In this document: one piece after another, positions 45,003-57,619 of the stretch
How the letters are laid out: each line of letters begins with the position of its first letter
Position numbering within the stretch: position 1 is the first letter of the stretch
Assembly (NCBI RefSeq): GCF_030272615.1
Contig: NC_081410.1
Coordinates: 506,618,942 to 506,682,941 of the forward strand
Reading direction: 5' to 3'
DNA: 64,000 nucleotides
Source of the DNA: Cryptomeria japonica
Lineage: Eukaryota; Streptophyta; Pinopsida; Cupressales; Cupressaceae
Notes under the pieces: generated by a model
Databases searched by the model: none
Seen by the model: only the letters and a program-made list of their open reading frames with translations
What the model was told of the DNA's origin: nothing
Program-made: the position numbers and the translations under genes

Positions 45003-45125
45003 GCTTAAATTAATTTCCAAATCACACAGGTGGAGATATGCCATGAACAAGAATAAATCAAACATAACCATCCTATTCAAACATAACTATTCGAACATAA
45101 CCATCCTATCGGCACTTCGTTGCAC
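45003..45125. repeat. permuted fragment of the LINE region
   Basis: It contains attaatttccaaat..cacagg.ggag plus atatgccatgaacaag, matching 48106-48129 joined to 52070-52092. It also contains accatcctatcggcact.cgttg, matching 48043-48066. The two pieces are in the opposite order here. Confidence 0.75.
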
Positions 45126-45894
45126 GTAAATAAAATCGTGCAACTGTTAGTAATAAATTTCTCCAAGTCTTTTGAATGGTTAAGCATTGATTCCTACCCC
45201 CTCGCGGACCCTTTGCCTTTATTCGCTTTCCTGGTTACATTTTTGCTGGTTGCTTTGTCTTATTTTATTTAAGAGCTATGTGGGCCATTCATTTTTACAT
45301 TTATTCACATGGTCAAGTTTTAATTTATTTTTAACTTTTTTTCAATTGATTTAATCCTTTTTAATAAATTAATGTATATAATATTATATTTATATTTAGA
45401 ATATAATAATGTATATAAAATATGTTTAATAATTTACATTATATTAAATTAAAACATAATTTATACAATAATAAAAAATAATATTTAATTTAAATATACA
45501 ATTCATAATATAAATTATTCTTTAGAATTTGTTTATTATTTTTAATATTTTATTTTATCTTTTTTTCAATAATTAATTTATATAATATTATATTAAAAAA
45601 TATTATAATTTAAGTATGTATTATATTTACATTTTTTAATATATTATGTAAAATTTAGAGTTATATATAATAAAAAATCAAATATATGCATTAAATATTT
45701 AATATAAAAATATATGGTTTATAATAATATTATGATTTTTGTATCGAATTCTACAATGTAAAATCATAATTTGAATTGCCATTGAAAATATCTCTTATTT
45801 ATTAATATAATAATTTTTTTATATATATAAAAAATTACATTATAAAACAATTAAATATAATATATACAATAATAAATAAATATATCTAATTTTT
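45126..45894. other. very AT-rich DNA
   Basis: 45360-45890 is almost pure A/T with TATAAT-type runs. No gene is present. Confidence 0.6.
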
Positions 45895-46290
45895 TTATTT
45901 TTCTTGGCAAAAGGCACGGGCCTATAAAATGAATAAATATAGAAGAAGGATTACAATCAAGTTCATATAGAGGACCAAGATTCATTTGAATCACCTACGA
46001 AGACTACACTTCAAGATGATCAACCAAATCTCCATTACAATTGTGAACTAAACTGGAGATGGAAACCTCCAAATCTAAGAGTAATAGAGAAGACTGAAAC
46101 ACATGACAGGCCCCATCTTAGGTGATATGCATGAAGCTTGAATTGTGCTTCTGAGGAATAGAAGATTGGGACTTATAGTTCCTCTGATTCTGCTAAACCA
46201 TAACCCCCATCAAATCCTTGGACTCTGTTGGGAAACTATTACATTATATTCTACTACACAATAGAAAAAACCCTATTAGGCAGACAAAAC

Positions 46291-46930
46291 CTAGATTGAT
46301 TGGAGAATGATAGCCAACAAATCTCCAATTTCCACCACTTTTACAGCAAAAGCCATCGAGAGCCAACAATCATCTGCATCTAGCAACCTTTGGAAGGGGG
46401 CCATATTCCTGTTAATGACCCCAACCTGGTACACCTCCCAGGCGTCCTCGATGAAGGTTTTGTTCCTTTCTTCCTCTTCCTTTGCTCGATCACTCTTCTC
46501 GTTCTTAGAACTAGAGTCCTCTTCAGATTCAGAGGAGAAATAGTTGGCAGTGTTGAAATAGATACCCAAAATACTTGCCCACTTGTCCGACTCTAAATCC
46601 AATATTGCATTGGATATGGCCTGGCCATCCACAGCTCGGATAAAACCATCTATCCTTTGGATACACATCTCCTTGGAGTCCAAAAGATCAACCATTGGGA
46701 ATATTACTACCTCATAGACAAATTTGTCATACTAGTGTTGACCTTCACGAAGAATGGAGGCCACCAGTCTCCACACTGCATCTAGGGCTCTCTCTTCAGT
46801 GTGAAATAGCCTCCTGCATTGAACTTGAAAAGTTTTATCCCTGCATATGCAACTTAAACCAAAGTGATGAACCATCTATGCAACTGGAATAGAAACCCTC
46901 ACTTGCATTCACTCTTCTTCGATACATCCC
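46291..46930 (-). pseudogene. LINE-associated ORF, unknown role
   Basis: 46291-46695 encodes IDGFIRAVDGQAISNAILDL, KWASILGIYFNTANYFSS, the acidic run ESEEDSSSKNEKSDRAKEEE and EDAWEVYQVGVINRNMAPFQ. Upstream, with stops, come GSSLWFKLHMQGIKLFKFNA and GYFTLKRE. It is not a LINE catalytic domain that I know. It lies downstream of the RNase H and may be a separate nested unit. Confidence 0.5.
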
Positions 46931-47712
46931 TTTAAAAGACAGCTCATCAACACTCTAGGTAGCGATCTGGAAATGATAAGACCAGATCTGTCTCTTTTCG
47001 TCAGATTCCTGACCACTTTATCTTCCCTGAAGCATGCACTACTTGAAGCACTAGCTATGTAATTTCGTTTGTATTTTCTACTGTTTGGAGCATTCCTTAT
47101 GACTTTACAATTATCGAGATTGGTATGGAGAGATTTGAGTGCATGGCCTACCGCAATTTCTCATTAGGCCTTGAAACCGACTATGAGTAGTTCCACCTTT
47201 TTCCTACACCAGATCTGTTGTTTTGATTTGCACTTTCCTAGTTGTACTGCATAATCCTTATGAGATATTCTCTCTGTACATTGTAACTAATATCTTCTTT
47301 TTCACGTATTGACACAAGACTCGTGAATTCCTTAGAGACATAACTATTCATAAATACTTTTGTTCTGAAGTTTGAGGGAACGATCCAACCTTGTGCCCTA
47401 CTCCTAGAAACCTATTGTCCAGTCCCCATTCCACCCAACTCTACGAACATGTCTAGCAAAATCGTGACCTAAGAAATTTTGAGAATTTCCCCTTACTGCA
47501 TATCCTAATGAATACTCGCAGAACTTCCACGCTCCATATTTAAACCTAGAAAGAATCCATTATAAAACAAAAACATTCCCCCGACTGCACGACCTCACTC
47601 CCGCTGCATGAAATGAACCCCTGAGACACTATGTGATATGGCCTACATGTCCGATGAATACATGGCAACATCCCTGGCCCCGCCAAGATACCACTAACCC
47701 ATCTGAGACAAC

Positions 47713-48110
47713 CTATACCTTAAACCAACCAAGCTCCTCAAAAAATTTATTAGGGAGGGCTTGTTCAAAGCTTGATTTTTTCATCCCAAGTTCATCGAAC
47801 ACTTTGGACCCATGATCCAACAAGACTCCCAGATTTGCTAGCCAGTCGACAAAATAATTAGTGTCCCTGTAGCAGTGGGAAATCTTGAATTCTAACAATC
47901 TAGGTAGAAGATTCCCTACTTCTTAAAGAATGCATTGCAAATCCCAGCTCACCACCTGTTGTGATATCAAAGCTGAAGTTATGATCTGAGACTCACCTTC
48001 AATGTGAGGGGTCTTCAAATGCCCATGGATAGAGCCAATTTCACACCATCCTATCGGCACTCCGTTGAACGATTTTATACATACTTCACAACAGGGAGGA
48101 AAATTAATTT
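47713..48110 (-). pseudogene. LINE RNase H fragment
   Basis: Two minus-strand stretches, 47923-48120 and 47713-47898, give HIEGESQIITSALISQQVVS and then FKISHCYRDTNYFVDWLANLG. These resemble the conserved end of plant LINE RNase H, including the His near the active site and the D..AD/LANLG-type closing motif. One stop lies between the parts. The N-terminal part is poorly conserved. Confidence 0.7.
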
Positions 48111-48129
48111 CCAAATGCAACAGGCGGAG

Positions 48130-51100
48130 TGTAATGCCCCGCCAGGAACCCTAAAGGATAGCAACACAACAAGGCAACTAAAAGGCGCAATAATTTTTTT
48201 TTTACAAAGATTAAATGAGTTAATCATAACTTGCACAATAATTAACATAAGCGGAAGACTAACATTTACATCCTAAAGGGTTACCAATGAAGATTACTTC
48301 TAATAAAAACCACATCACAATATTAATCCAATCATCCATCTAAAATTAGAGAAAGCCAATAATGATTAAATAACTCATCTTCATAAATTGATCTCCAAAA
48401 GATAGGCTTAAAGAATTACAGCATATATACTTCCAATGATTCATTTATACATAATAGGAAGATAATTGAAACAATATATATCCCATGAACTTAAATTACA
48501 ATATTCCATAAATTACATGGCTTCCATAGAACAATAAAATACAAAGGTTACAAATTGTTGATACAATGACCACACGGGTCCCAAAGGTACAAAATCAAGA
48601 ACATGAGTGCTACACGAAGCAAGAACCAAGATGCACCGGTGAAGCCAATCCTCGCGTGAAGGTAGGAACAAGATATCCGATGGGAAGTGGCACTACCACC
48701 CGACCATGTGATCCCATAATGGAACCACCCTACCGTGCTAGGAGATAGCAGAAGACCCTCAAGCAAGCAAGAAAAGTACAACAGTACACATGACTCCGCA
48801 GTACACAAGTGACTCAACTAACAAAACACTAGCGACCCTAGAGAGAGAGTGTCATCACATGGCTTAAGATGGTTACCCTAGGTAGGTCTCCATAGGTCCC
48901 GGCCCCCATCATGGGTTATCCTGGTAACCTCTCCCGAACCCCCGGCTCCATCTAAGCATCATGCGGACCCTACCATCCTTTCGTGAGGACAAGGTGGTAG
49001 GTTTGCCATTCCAGGCCTTCCCAAACACCTTGAGCCTATACAAGCACTCAACCGTGTACGGGGTACATTATCTTAATTAAATTAATAACTACCCACCCCC
49101 TAATCAAATTATTAGGTTACCACTTAATAGTTGACTTTCGAGGGGTTATCCTGCCATCCACTTTGGGTGTGGCCCACGCCCGAAAGCCACTCTCTCTACT
49201 AGGTCACTAACTGGATAAGACTCTCTATGAGAATTCTATGGAGGGGCTGACAACCATAAATTATCCAGACATAACATAGGTGGAGGACTCACAGTCATAA
49301 ACCCAAAGTTGACCATAAGAGACATAACACATAATAGCTCACTTCCTCAAGGTTTAAACATGGACACCTGACCAAGGGTAAACATCGACAACATAATGAC
49401 AATTTTAAACATAATGCGACGACATTAAAACAACTAGACTGCAATTATTAAAAAAACACCAGATCCTACACAAGCAATCTTTCTTTAAGCAGTCAACATT
49501 TAAATCAAATTAACAAATGTATATATCGGCTAATATAAAATGATTCCAATAAAACACCTATTCGTCGGTTACAATCGTCATACAATTATTTTACAATACT
49601 TGGATAACAAACACTAATATTAAATTTAACCCAATCTTTCCTTTATTCCAAACATTTATACTAACCTCTATAACATTTTATTTATTTTTGCAATACCAGA
49701 CAAATAATCCTCATCACTAAATCGAAAATTTATTCATTAATCCTAACATCATTATAAACTACAATTAACATATTATTATTATTTAATATTAAATAATAAC
49801 ATATTGTTATTATTGTTTAAATAACAATATATTATCACTTAATATTAAACACAAAATACACTTATTGATTTTATTTAAACCACTAACAAAATTATAATAT
49901 TATTTCTTTTTTTTAAAACAAAAAAAAAATATTAAAAAAAAACAAACTTCAAACATACCACGTGGGGCCCATAGCACCCACGGCAGCATGCGCTGCTTTT
50001 CCCAAGCTGGGGAATGCAGCGAGCTGCATCCTCAGACTTGGGGAAAGCAGCGCTGCTGCTAACCCCCAAGCTGGGGAAATGCAGCGAGCTGCAAGGAAAG
50101 GGGGGGGTGCGTGGCTGGGTTGAGCCCAGCTCCCCGCCACCACCCCCAATGATTTAGATTTCAAATTTAATTAATTTTTTTGTTTTAATAAACAATTTAA
50201 ATCTCGTTTTTAAATAAAACGCCTGAGACCATAAAAACAAAAACTATTAACAGAGACAGAGGTGGAAAACTCTGTTAAAACAAAATTAACAATTAATTTC
50301 CCAGCTACATCATTTTTTTCTCAAACATACAAACAAAGATAAATTATAAAAATCACTGGTAATGCCAATTTTACTAGCAAATAAAAATCTTCTGAGACAA
50401 AACAGGGGCAATAAAATTTCATCCAAATCAGCCCAGTTTACTCTAAAATTCAAATTAAATGGGAATAGAATTAATCCCTAACCTCCAATTGAATTTCTTT
50501 GCTCCCAACAAGCATGAACAAGAAAAAAATTAACTCATAATCATCATTTTAAATTGGAAATTACCAGGGAGAGGTATTCTATGAATGCCTGGCAAAATTT
50601 TGCCAGCATAACACTACAAAAACCCAACAATATTTCCAATTACAAACAGCAAAATAAACCAAGAAATTTCTTGCACAAGCAAAGATGAAACAACATAAAT
50701 TAAGTTAAGAAACTACATGGAGAGAGCTTAAGTTTGAATTTGATAACAAATTGATAGAATCCTTCTTCCACAAACCCATGACAAGCAAACACTCAACAAC
50801 CAAAATTCATAAATCAAGCTTTTAAACAAATAACAGAGAATTGGAAGGAAAACAAGGATTTTTTTGTTGAAATAAACAAGGATTCAACCAACCTCTAAGA
50901 TTTCCAAGAAGGAATGGTATGCTTCAGCAGGATTCCCAGCTAGTTCAAAACCCAAATCCACCCTTCAAGCAATTTTTCCAGAATTTCTTTTTCCTCCTCC
51001 AAAATAACCATAACCCCCAAAATCTCCTCCAAGGTAAATTAGTAAGACAATCTTTTAACCTAATTTTCTAGGTTGCAATATTTTCTATTTAAAAAAAACA

Positions 51101-52064
51101 TTAAAATCCCACAATTGACTTTCTTTTCTTTTCTTTTTTTTCTTTTTCATTTTCCTCAAAACAAATAAATGAAAATTCCCTTTTTTTGAAAATTACATTT
51201 TTCATATATAGCAATTAATCAACTTTTCTACTAAATAGGAAAACAATGAGTTAGCTTCATTTGCATATATTAAAAGCAATTAACTAATTTATTCTACTTC
51301 TTCCGTTGGATCTAAATACAATTACTTTGCCAAAATAAGCAACTAAAAGTTAAAATCTAATAAACTAATCAATTAAGCTTGATTCAAGACATAAGGCATA
51401 ATAAGGAATAAATCGCTCAAGCCAACAAATAAAGACAACTTATATTTTTAAATAAATAACCGAACCACTATGGCATGCAAATCAAGGAAAGCAAAAAGAC
51501 TCGAAATTCGAACAAAAGGGATGAACGACCGACTGACGGCACTCACAAAATAAAGACTGAGGTAAGGACTAGGGTCAAAAGCTATCTCCTCCACTCCCAT
51601 CGAACATATAAGGCACGCTCAGACCTGTGAAGCCAGGTGGAGACGATACCCCGTACCTACCCGGTACTTGTACCTGCAATATCCTGCATCATCGAAGCAC
51701 ACATACATGCATACAAATATAGAATACATGGCATGCACACCGATGAAGGAGAATCACGACGTTCCCTGTCTCATCGAAACGAGTGAAGGAAAATCGTCCC
51801 CTTGCATCCAATACAATAGCAAACACGCAACATATATATGACACATCGCCTAGATAAAGTAAGATGTCAATACAAGCAATAATCCATGAAATACTAGAAA
51901 TCACCAATACTGAAATACTGAAAATAACTCATGCATCCAATATCCAGATAAACATGAAATAATATCAAATACGTCTGCAAAATGTCGAGCAATAAAGTGT
52001 CAACTGAATAGGAAACTGCAACACAAAATCAGTCTAATAAGTCCGATCGAGAAGGGGTACTACA
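48130..52064. mobile_element. solo LTR of a large gypsy-like element (3935 bp)
   Basis: It begins TGTAATGCCCC and ends GGGGTACTACA, and is flanked by CGGAG on both sides (48125-48129 and 52065-52069). The segments outside join as a copy of the sequence near 45030-45060, which confirms an insertion. There is no gag or pol and no internal second LTR, so it is best read as a solo LTR left by LTR-LTR recombination. It has a GC-rich island with repeated gcagcgagctgca (about 49970-50150). The orientation cannot be set from the ends. Confidence 0.85.
49970..50150. repeat. GC-rich repeat island in the solo LTR
   Basis: ccaagctggggaa and tgcagcgagctgca each occur twice, with an intermediate cttggggaaagcagcgctgctgct. 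Self-complementary gcagc/gctgc runs would form hairpins. The minus-strand open frame at 49949-50164 is a consequence of this composition. Confidence 0.75.
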
Positions 52065-52069
52065 CGGAG

Positions 52070-53008
52070 ATATGCCATGAACAAGAATAAAAGATTTTTT
52101 ATTATTATTGTTTTCGGACAAGCACATTGACAAGTAAAAACTGTGCAAATTTTTTTATTTTAATGTTTGATCAGTGCAATGTTGGATGTGAGACATGGAA
52201 AGCTGAAAGAATATGCTAATAGAAGCCAAAAATTGTCTTATTATTATTGGAATCAGAAAAGGACATTCGCAGTTGGAAAGTGTCTAAACCTGTTTCTTTG
52301 AAGTTTGATGACCCCAAATTTAGCAATTGCAAGAAGGCAAAGTAATGTATGTACAAGAAGCTTCTTGAGCTGTGTGAAATGGTGCATGTGAGAGACTGGA
52401 ACTTAAAAAATAGAAAGAGAAAATGCAATCCGTGGAGCTTCCAGTGAAGTTAGAAGGGCATTAGAAATGTAATATTTATCGAATCATGCGGATGCTTACA
52501 TTGGATTATCAAGTACAGTGATTGGATGCACAACAATAAGTATTGGAGTCTAGGACATGCGATAAATAACCGCAGAAAGGGAGTATTACAAATTAGAATG
52601 AATTACTAGAAAAAGCTTAAAATTGATAATGAAAAGAAATATAAATATATTGGATTACAATGTGAATACCAAAAAGTAGAAGAGGAATAGGTGATAAAAT
52701 GTGTGAGTATATTACTGTATATATGCACTTTTTTCTAGGAAAACTGATTTAGGTGCTTGAAATTTATCATTTGGATCACTTGTACAAGATTGAAAGCTGG
52801 ATGATGCTGGCATTTGGAAGCAAAACCTTTAAAACTAAGAGCGCACATCAAAGGAAAGTAGTTTCGAACCTTTGCAAAGATAGCATGGTATGACAACATA
52901 AAATATAACATGTATAAATGAGATTGAAAAAAATGCGACCAATTTTAAAGATTATCAAATGTAGGAATGTACTGTTAGCGTATATTGAAATTTGAAGTTC
53001 TTCATAAT
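52070..53008. other. intergenic DNA between the solo LTR and copia 3
   Basis: The first 25 bases continue the LINE-related flank. The rest has no gene or recognised repeat. It belongs to the same background as 58108-61080, from which copia 3 separates it. Confidence 0.6.
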
Positions 53009-53490
53009 TGTAGAATTTTGAACCTGACCTATCCTCTCTAAACCAACTGATTAGCAAACAATAACAACAAAAAGAAGAAAACACCAATATCTTTATTGAA
53101 GCTTAATTAAAAAATTACATAGAGGCTGTATATATAAAGAATTTGCAGTCTAGAAGAATAAATAATAACTGCAGTTCTAAATATATTCCTAGCTTTGCAT
53201 GGAAAGCTACTAAGGCTCTCAAACTAAAAAAAACAAACTACTCCCTAAATTAAGAATACAATAAGTGCATGCACAACATGCTTTATTTACTAAAAACAAA
53301 CTCATGCAAAAAGAAAAACTAAAAATAGTCCTAAGGATTCATGCATGCTGGAGTACATGCTTTATTTGTATGAATAAACAAAAAAAAACTATTAACTAAA
53401 AATAGCTTATGCATGGTGATGAATGGATAGCTTCATGTCCAAACTAGAGTTGCATGGAGCTGCATGCTAGAGCAACATCACTTATCAACG
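53009..53490 (-). repeat. 3' LTR of copia 3
   Basis: On the minus strand a TATA box (TTTATATATA, about 53128-53140) and an AATAAA signal (about 53092-53097) mark the likely promoter and polyadenylation sites in the expected order. The inner terminal dinucleotide, sense TG, reads CG here, while the partner LTR keeps TG. Confidence 0.95.
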
Positions 53491-53501
53491 TACTCCCCCT
53501 T
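53491..53501 (-). other. copia-3 polypurine tract
   Basis: The plus strand reads tactccccctt beside the LTR. The minus strand is AAGGGGGAGTA. Confidence 0.85.
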
Positions 53502-53543
53502 GATGCTGAGAGGGCTAACAATCTTATCTTGTAGTGCTATAAA

Positions 53544-55454
53544 CTAAGCTTTCGCAACCGCTTTGGTGAATATATCTGCTAGCTGATCCTGGGTGTTGAT
53601 GTGCTTCAATTCGACATCCTTCTTTTGCACCAAATCTCGTATGAAGTGATATTTCAAATCAAAATGCTTAGTTCTGCTGTGATGAACCGGATTCTTAGCT
53701 AACTTGATAGCACTCACATTGTCACAATAAATTACTATAGGCTGAATTTGTTTTTCTCCAATTTCTTCCAAAACTTTTCTGAGCCAAAGAGCTTGTGTAC
53801 CTGCTGAGGTAATTGCAACATACTCCGCTTCTGTAGATGAGAGGGCAACAATACTTTGCTTTTTTGAGCTCCAGGTAATTAAACCAAAACCAAAAGAAAA
53901 ACAATTTCCAGATGTAGATTTACGGTCATCCATACTACCTCCCCAATCTGAATCACTAAAACCTACTAGATTGAACTTTTTAGAAGGGTAGTAATGAATA
54001 CCAGAACTTAAATTCCCTTTCACATACCTCAAAATCCTCTTGGCTACCTTCATATGTATTTCAGATGGATTTGTCATATACCTTGAAACAAGTGAAACTG
54101 AATAGGCAATATCAGGCCTCGTGTGGATTAGAAACATCAAGCTCCCCACAATACTTCTGTAAGTTGTCTCATCAACTAAATCAGCACCATCATCTCTACA
54201 TAACAAATCTCCATGAGCACTTGGAGTGGAGGTAGGGTTACAATCAGTCATATTAAATTTCTTCAGCATATCCTGTGCATACTTTGTTTGACAAATGAAA
54301 ATCTCATCCTTACTTTGATAAACCTCCATTCCTAGAAAATATTTCATTAGACCAAGATCTTTCATCTCAAATTCTTTCATCATAGCAGCTTTGAATTCAT
54401 CTTTCATCTTAGAACTACTACCCATATACAAAAGATCATCAACATACAAACTTATGATGAGAATATCAGTACCTTCTTGTTTGTAGTATAGGGTAGGATC
54501 ACTCTTACTTCTCTGGAAGCCATTCTCCTGAAAGTATCCATCAATCCTGGCATACCACGCTCTTGGTGCTTGCTTGAGGCCATACAAAGCCTTCTTCAAC
54601 TTGTAGACATAATTATCTTTTCCTTCCACTTCAAAACCTTGTGGCTGGTCCACATACACTTCCTCTTCTAAGTACCCATTCAAGAAGGCACTTTTCACGT
54701 CCATATGATGTATGTTCCACTTCTTCTGAGCTGCTAATGAAATCAGCATTCTTATGGTCTCTTGTCTTGCTACTGGTGCAAATGTCTCTTCATAATCAAT
54801 TCCATACTTTTGTGTGAAGCCTTTAGCAACTAATCTTGCCTTGTGTCTTTCAACACTCCCATCACTGTTAAATTTGGTCTTGTAGACCCATTTGGTGCCA
54901 ATCCTTTTTTTGTCATGTGGAAGTTTTGTTAACTCCCAAGTGTCATTCCTGTGAATGGAATCCATCTCTTCTTCCATGGCTTTCACCCAAACTTCATTAG
55001 TACATGCATCTTCAAAACATGATGGTTCAAAATCAGCCTTGGCTAATAAAGCAAAATTTACTGTCTCACCTATTGGGTTTTCTTCATGTACTTGATTTCC
55101 ACTCTTTTGGTAGATATCGCTCAATCTCCTTACTTTCCTTGTAGAACTTGGAGAAGAAGCTGGACTTGAACTTGGTACTAAAGTACTTGATGAAGGGTTG
55201 CTTGGTGGAGTTAAACCACTAGATATAGAAACATTAGTTGGCTTCTCATGATCAATATCAGCAATTATATCATCATTCAAAATAGATTTTGGCTTCTCAA
55301 CATGGCCTTTTTTATGACCATAAACTCCCCCTTCATCAAAAATCACATCTCTTGAGACAATAAGCTTGTTAGTGAGGGGATTATACAATCTATAAGCCTT
55401 GCTTTTCTCACTATACCCAATAAAAATACATGACTCACTCTTTTCATCTAACTT
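53544..55454 (-). pseudogene. copia-3 reverse transcriptase and RNase H
   Basis: An open frame of about 637 codons lies between the TAG at 55455 and the stop at 53544. Segments in order are a Ser/Pro-rich linker, [65 protein letters not shown], the catalytic [10 protein letters not shown] and the copia RNase H ([41 protein letters not shown]). All expected motifs are intact. It is listed as a pseudogene because the upstream stop separates it from gag-integrase. In the family the polyprotein makes and processes cDNA in virus-like particles. Confidence 0.95.
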
Positions 55455-57227
55455 CTATCTATTCTGATCTGGTACATGCACATAAGCCAAACAACCAAAA
55501 ACTTTGAAATGATTAACATTAGGCCTTTTACCATACCAAGCTTCATAAGGAGTCATCTTTTCTAGTGTATTGGTGGGGCTACGGTTGAGGATGTACACCG
55601 CTGTAGCAACTCCATCTCCCCAATAAGAATTGCTCAATCCCTTGGTTTGTAACATGCACCTTGCCATTTCAACCATAGTACGATTCTTCCTTTCAGCTAC
55701 TCCATTCTGTTGAGGTGTGTATGTAGTAGTAAGTTGCCTCTTGATGCCATTAAAATCACAATAATTTTGGAAAGCCTTTGAGCAAAATTCTCCTCCACGA
55801 TCAGTCCTTAAACATTTGATCTTGCACCCTTTCTCATTTTCCACAAGGGCTTTAAACTTCTTGAATGTATCCAAGGCTTCATCTTTGGCCTTCAAAAAAT
55901 ATACCCAACAATTTCGTGAGTAATCATCAATAAAAGTGATGAAATATGATGACTTACCCAAACTCTTAGTCTGCATAGGACCACATATATCTGAATGAAC
56001 AAGCTGAAGTGGGTGATGAGCCCTCCATGCATTGCCCTTTGGAAACTTTTCTCTTGCATGCTTTCCTTTAGCACAACCTTCACAAACCTCCTTTTCTTCC
56101 TCAAACTTGGGCAAACCAGAAACTAATGCATGTGAGGTTAGAAACTTCAAACTATGAAAATTTAAATGCCCATACCTGAGATGCCATAACCAACTTGAAT
56201 CCTCATAAGCCATATTTGCCAAACTGTTGTTATGTTCACCAAACCTCAAGGGGAACATCTTATTTCTTGTCATAGGAACAACAGTGATCACCCTATTATC
56301 CTTATTCTTATCATAGATAGTACAAGTCTTATTTTCAAAGACTACTTTATAATTTTTCTCACATAGCTGCCCAACACTTAACAAATTGTACTTCAATTGT
56401 GGAGTATAATAAATATCATGAATACTCTTTATACCTTCTTTTGTTTGGACTTCCATAGCTCCTTTGGCAGCAACCTCCAATGATTTATCATCACCAAGCT
56501 GGATCTTGGATTTGAAACTTCCATCCTTTGTTGAGAACAACTTCTCATTCCCTATCATATGGTTAGAGCATCCAGAATCTAGGTACCAAACATCTTTACT
56601 AGTATTTTCACCCTTGGCATAAGATAAAAATAAGTGATCAGGAGGATTGTCACTACTTTCTTGAGCATAGTTAGCACTTTTACCTTCTTTCAATCTGCAT
56701 TCTCTTTCAAAGTGGCCATACCTATTACAATGGTAACATTGAACATTTCTCTTATCAAATCTGCCTCTACCTCTTCCTCTGAAACCACCACTTCCTCTTG
56801 AGCCACTTCTTCCTCTACCTCTTGAAGAATTTTGGCTTTGCCCTTTACCTTGGCCTTGATTGATTTTGGCACTACTGCTGCTTGCATCTTCATTTTTTGT
56901 GATTAGCAATTTAGAGGAAAATGCTTTCTCTACACCTTCAAAAGAATCTTTCAATCTTTCTTCATGAGACATTAGGGATCCAACCAGTTGATCAAACTGT
57001 AGTTTTGTCAAATCCTTGCTTTCTTCTATGATTATTGCTACATGATTCCATTTGGGTGTCAAAGATCTCAACACCTTTTTAATCAAAACTTCATTGCTTA
57101 CAATTTGTCCAAGTGTAGCCATTTTATTGACCACATCTTTGACTCTGACACAATAATCACTTATACTTTCAGCTTCTTGCATCTTCAAATTCTCGAACTC
57201 TCGCTTCAATGTCTGAAGCTTGACCAC
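55455..57227 (-). pseudogene. copia-3 gag end, protease and integrase
   Basis: The open frame (590 codons) begins in gag after the frameshift (LKREFENLKMQEAESISDYC). It runs through an RG-rich basic stretch, the zinc knuckle CYHCNRYGHFEREC and the protease VWYLDSGCSNHMIG. The GAG-pre-integrase HLRYGHLNFHSLK is followed by the integrase with HSDICGPM, FIDDYSRNCWVYF, RTDRGGEFCS and NGVAERKNRTMVEMAR. It stops at TAG (55455-55457) just before the RT part, where FGCLAYVHVPDQNR marks the integrase end. The integrase catalytic D, D and E are all present. Confidence 0.95.
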
Positions 57228-57550
57228 TTTAACTTGATCACTACCCTGGTAAGCTTCTTGTAGAGTCTTCCAGGCATTATTGGCAATTGTTGCTCTGATA
57301 TTCTTGGAAATAAGCTCTTATCAAGAGCTATCTGAATGTGAAACAAAGCTTGAGCATTCTTTTTCCTTGCTTCCTTTCTTGTTGTTCTTTCATTGGCTAT
57401 AAGGGCATTCCAATCAGTTGGCTCTTCATAACCTGATTCAATAATCTCCCACAAATCTTTTCCAATCAAAAAGGTCAGCATCTTAATGCACCAATAATCA
57501 TAATCATTCCCATCAAATTCTGGAACAGGCATATGGTTAGAATTCGACAT
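57206..57550 (-). pseudogene. copia-3 gag N-terminus, frameshifted
   Basis: The ATG at 57550 starts MSNSNHMPVPEFDGNDYDYW, followed by MLTFLIGKDLWEIIESGYEE and RTTRKEARKKNAQALFHIQI. After about residue 80 a small indel near 57308 shifts it off the main frame, which resumes as 55455-57227. The start is 50-60 bases inside the primer site, as expected. Confidence 0.93.
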
Positions 57551-57603
57551 GATTAACTTTAGCGAAATTCCAACAATAAAATTTTAACCCAAAACAATTT
57601 TAC

Positions 57604-57619
57604 CTGCTCTGATAACACT
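57604..57619 (-). other. copia-3 primer-binding site
   Basis: The minus strand reads TGTTATCAGAGCAGG next to the LTR. Compared with the usual TGGTATCAGAGC one base differs (G to T at position 3). Confidence 0.85.

Larger units (their letters stand above)
45895..48124 (-). mobile_element. LINE (non-LTR retrotransposon) 3' region, 5'-truncated
   Basis: On the minus strand an RNase H fragment (47713-48110) is followed by decayed sequence. A short acidic ORF (46291-46695) comes next, and then a tail ending in A-rich DNA at about 45885-45905. The order, RNase H then 3' region then A-rich end, is that of a plant LINE. Endonuclease and RT are missing, as in a 5'-truncated insertion. Confidence 0.65.

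Noticed and set aside
49949-50164. Minus-strand Ala/Pro-rich ORF
   Set aside because: Result of the GC-rich repeat island in the solo LTR.
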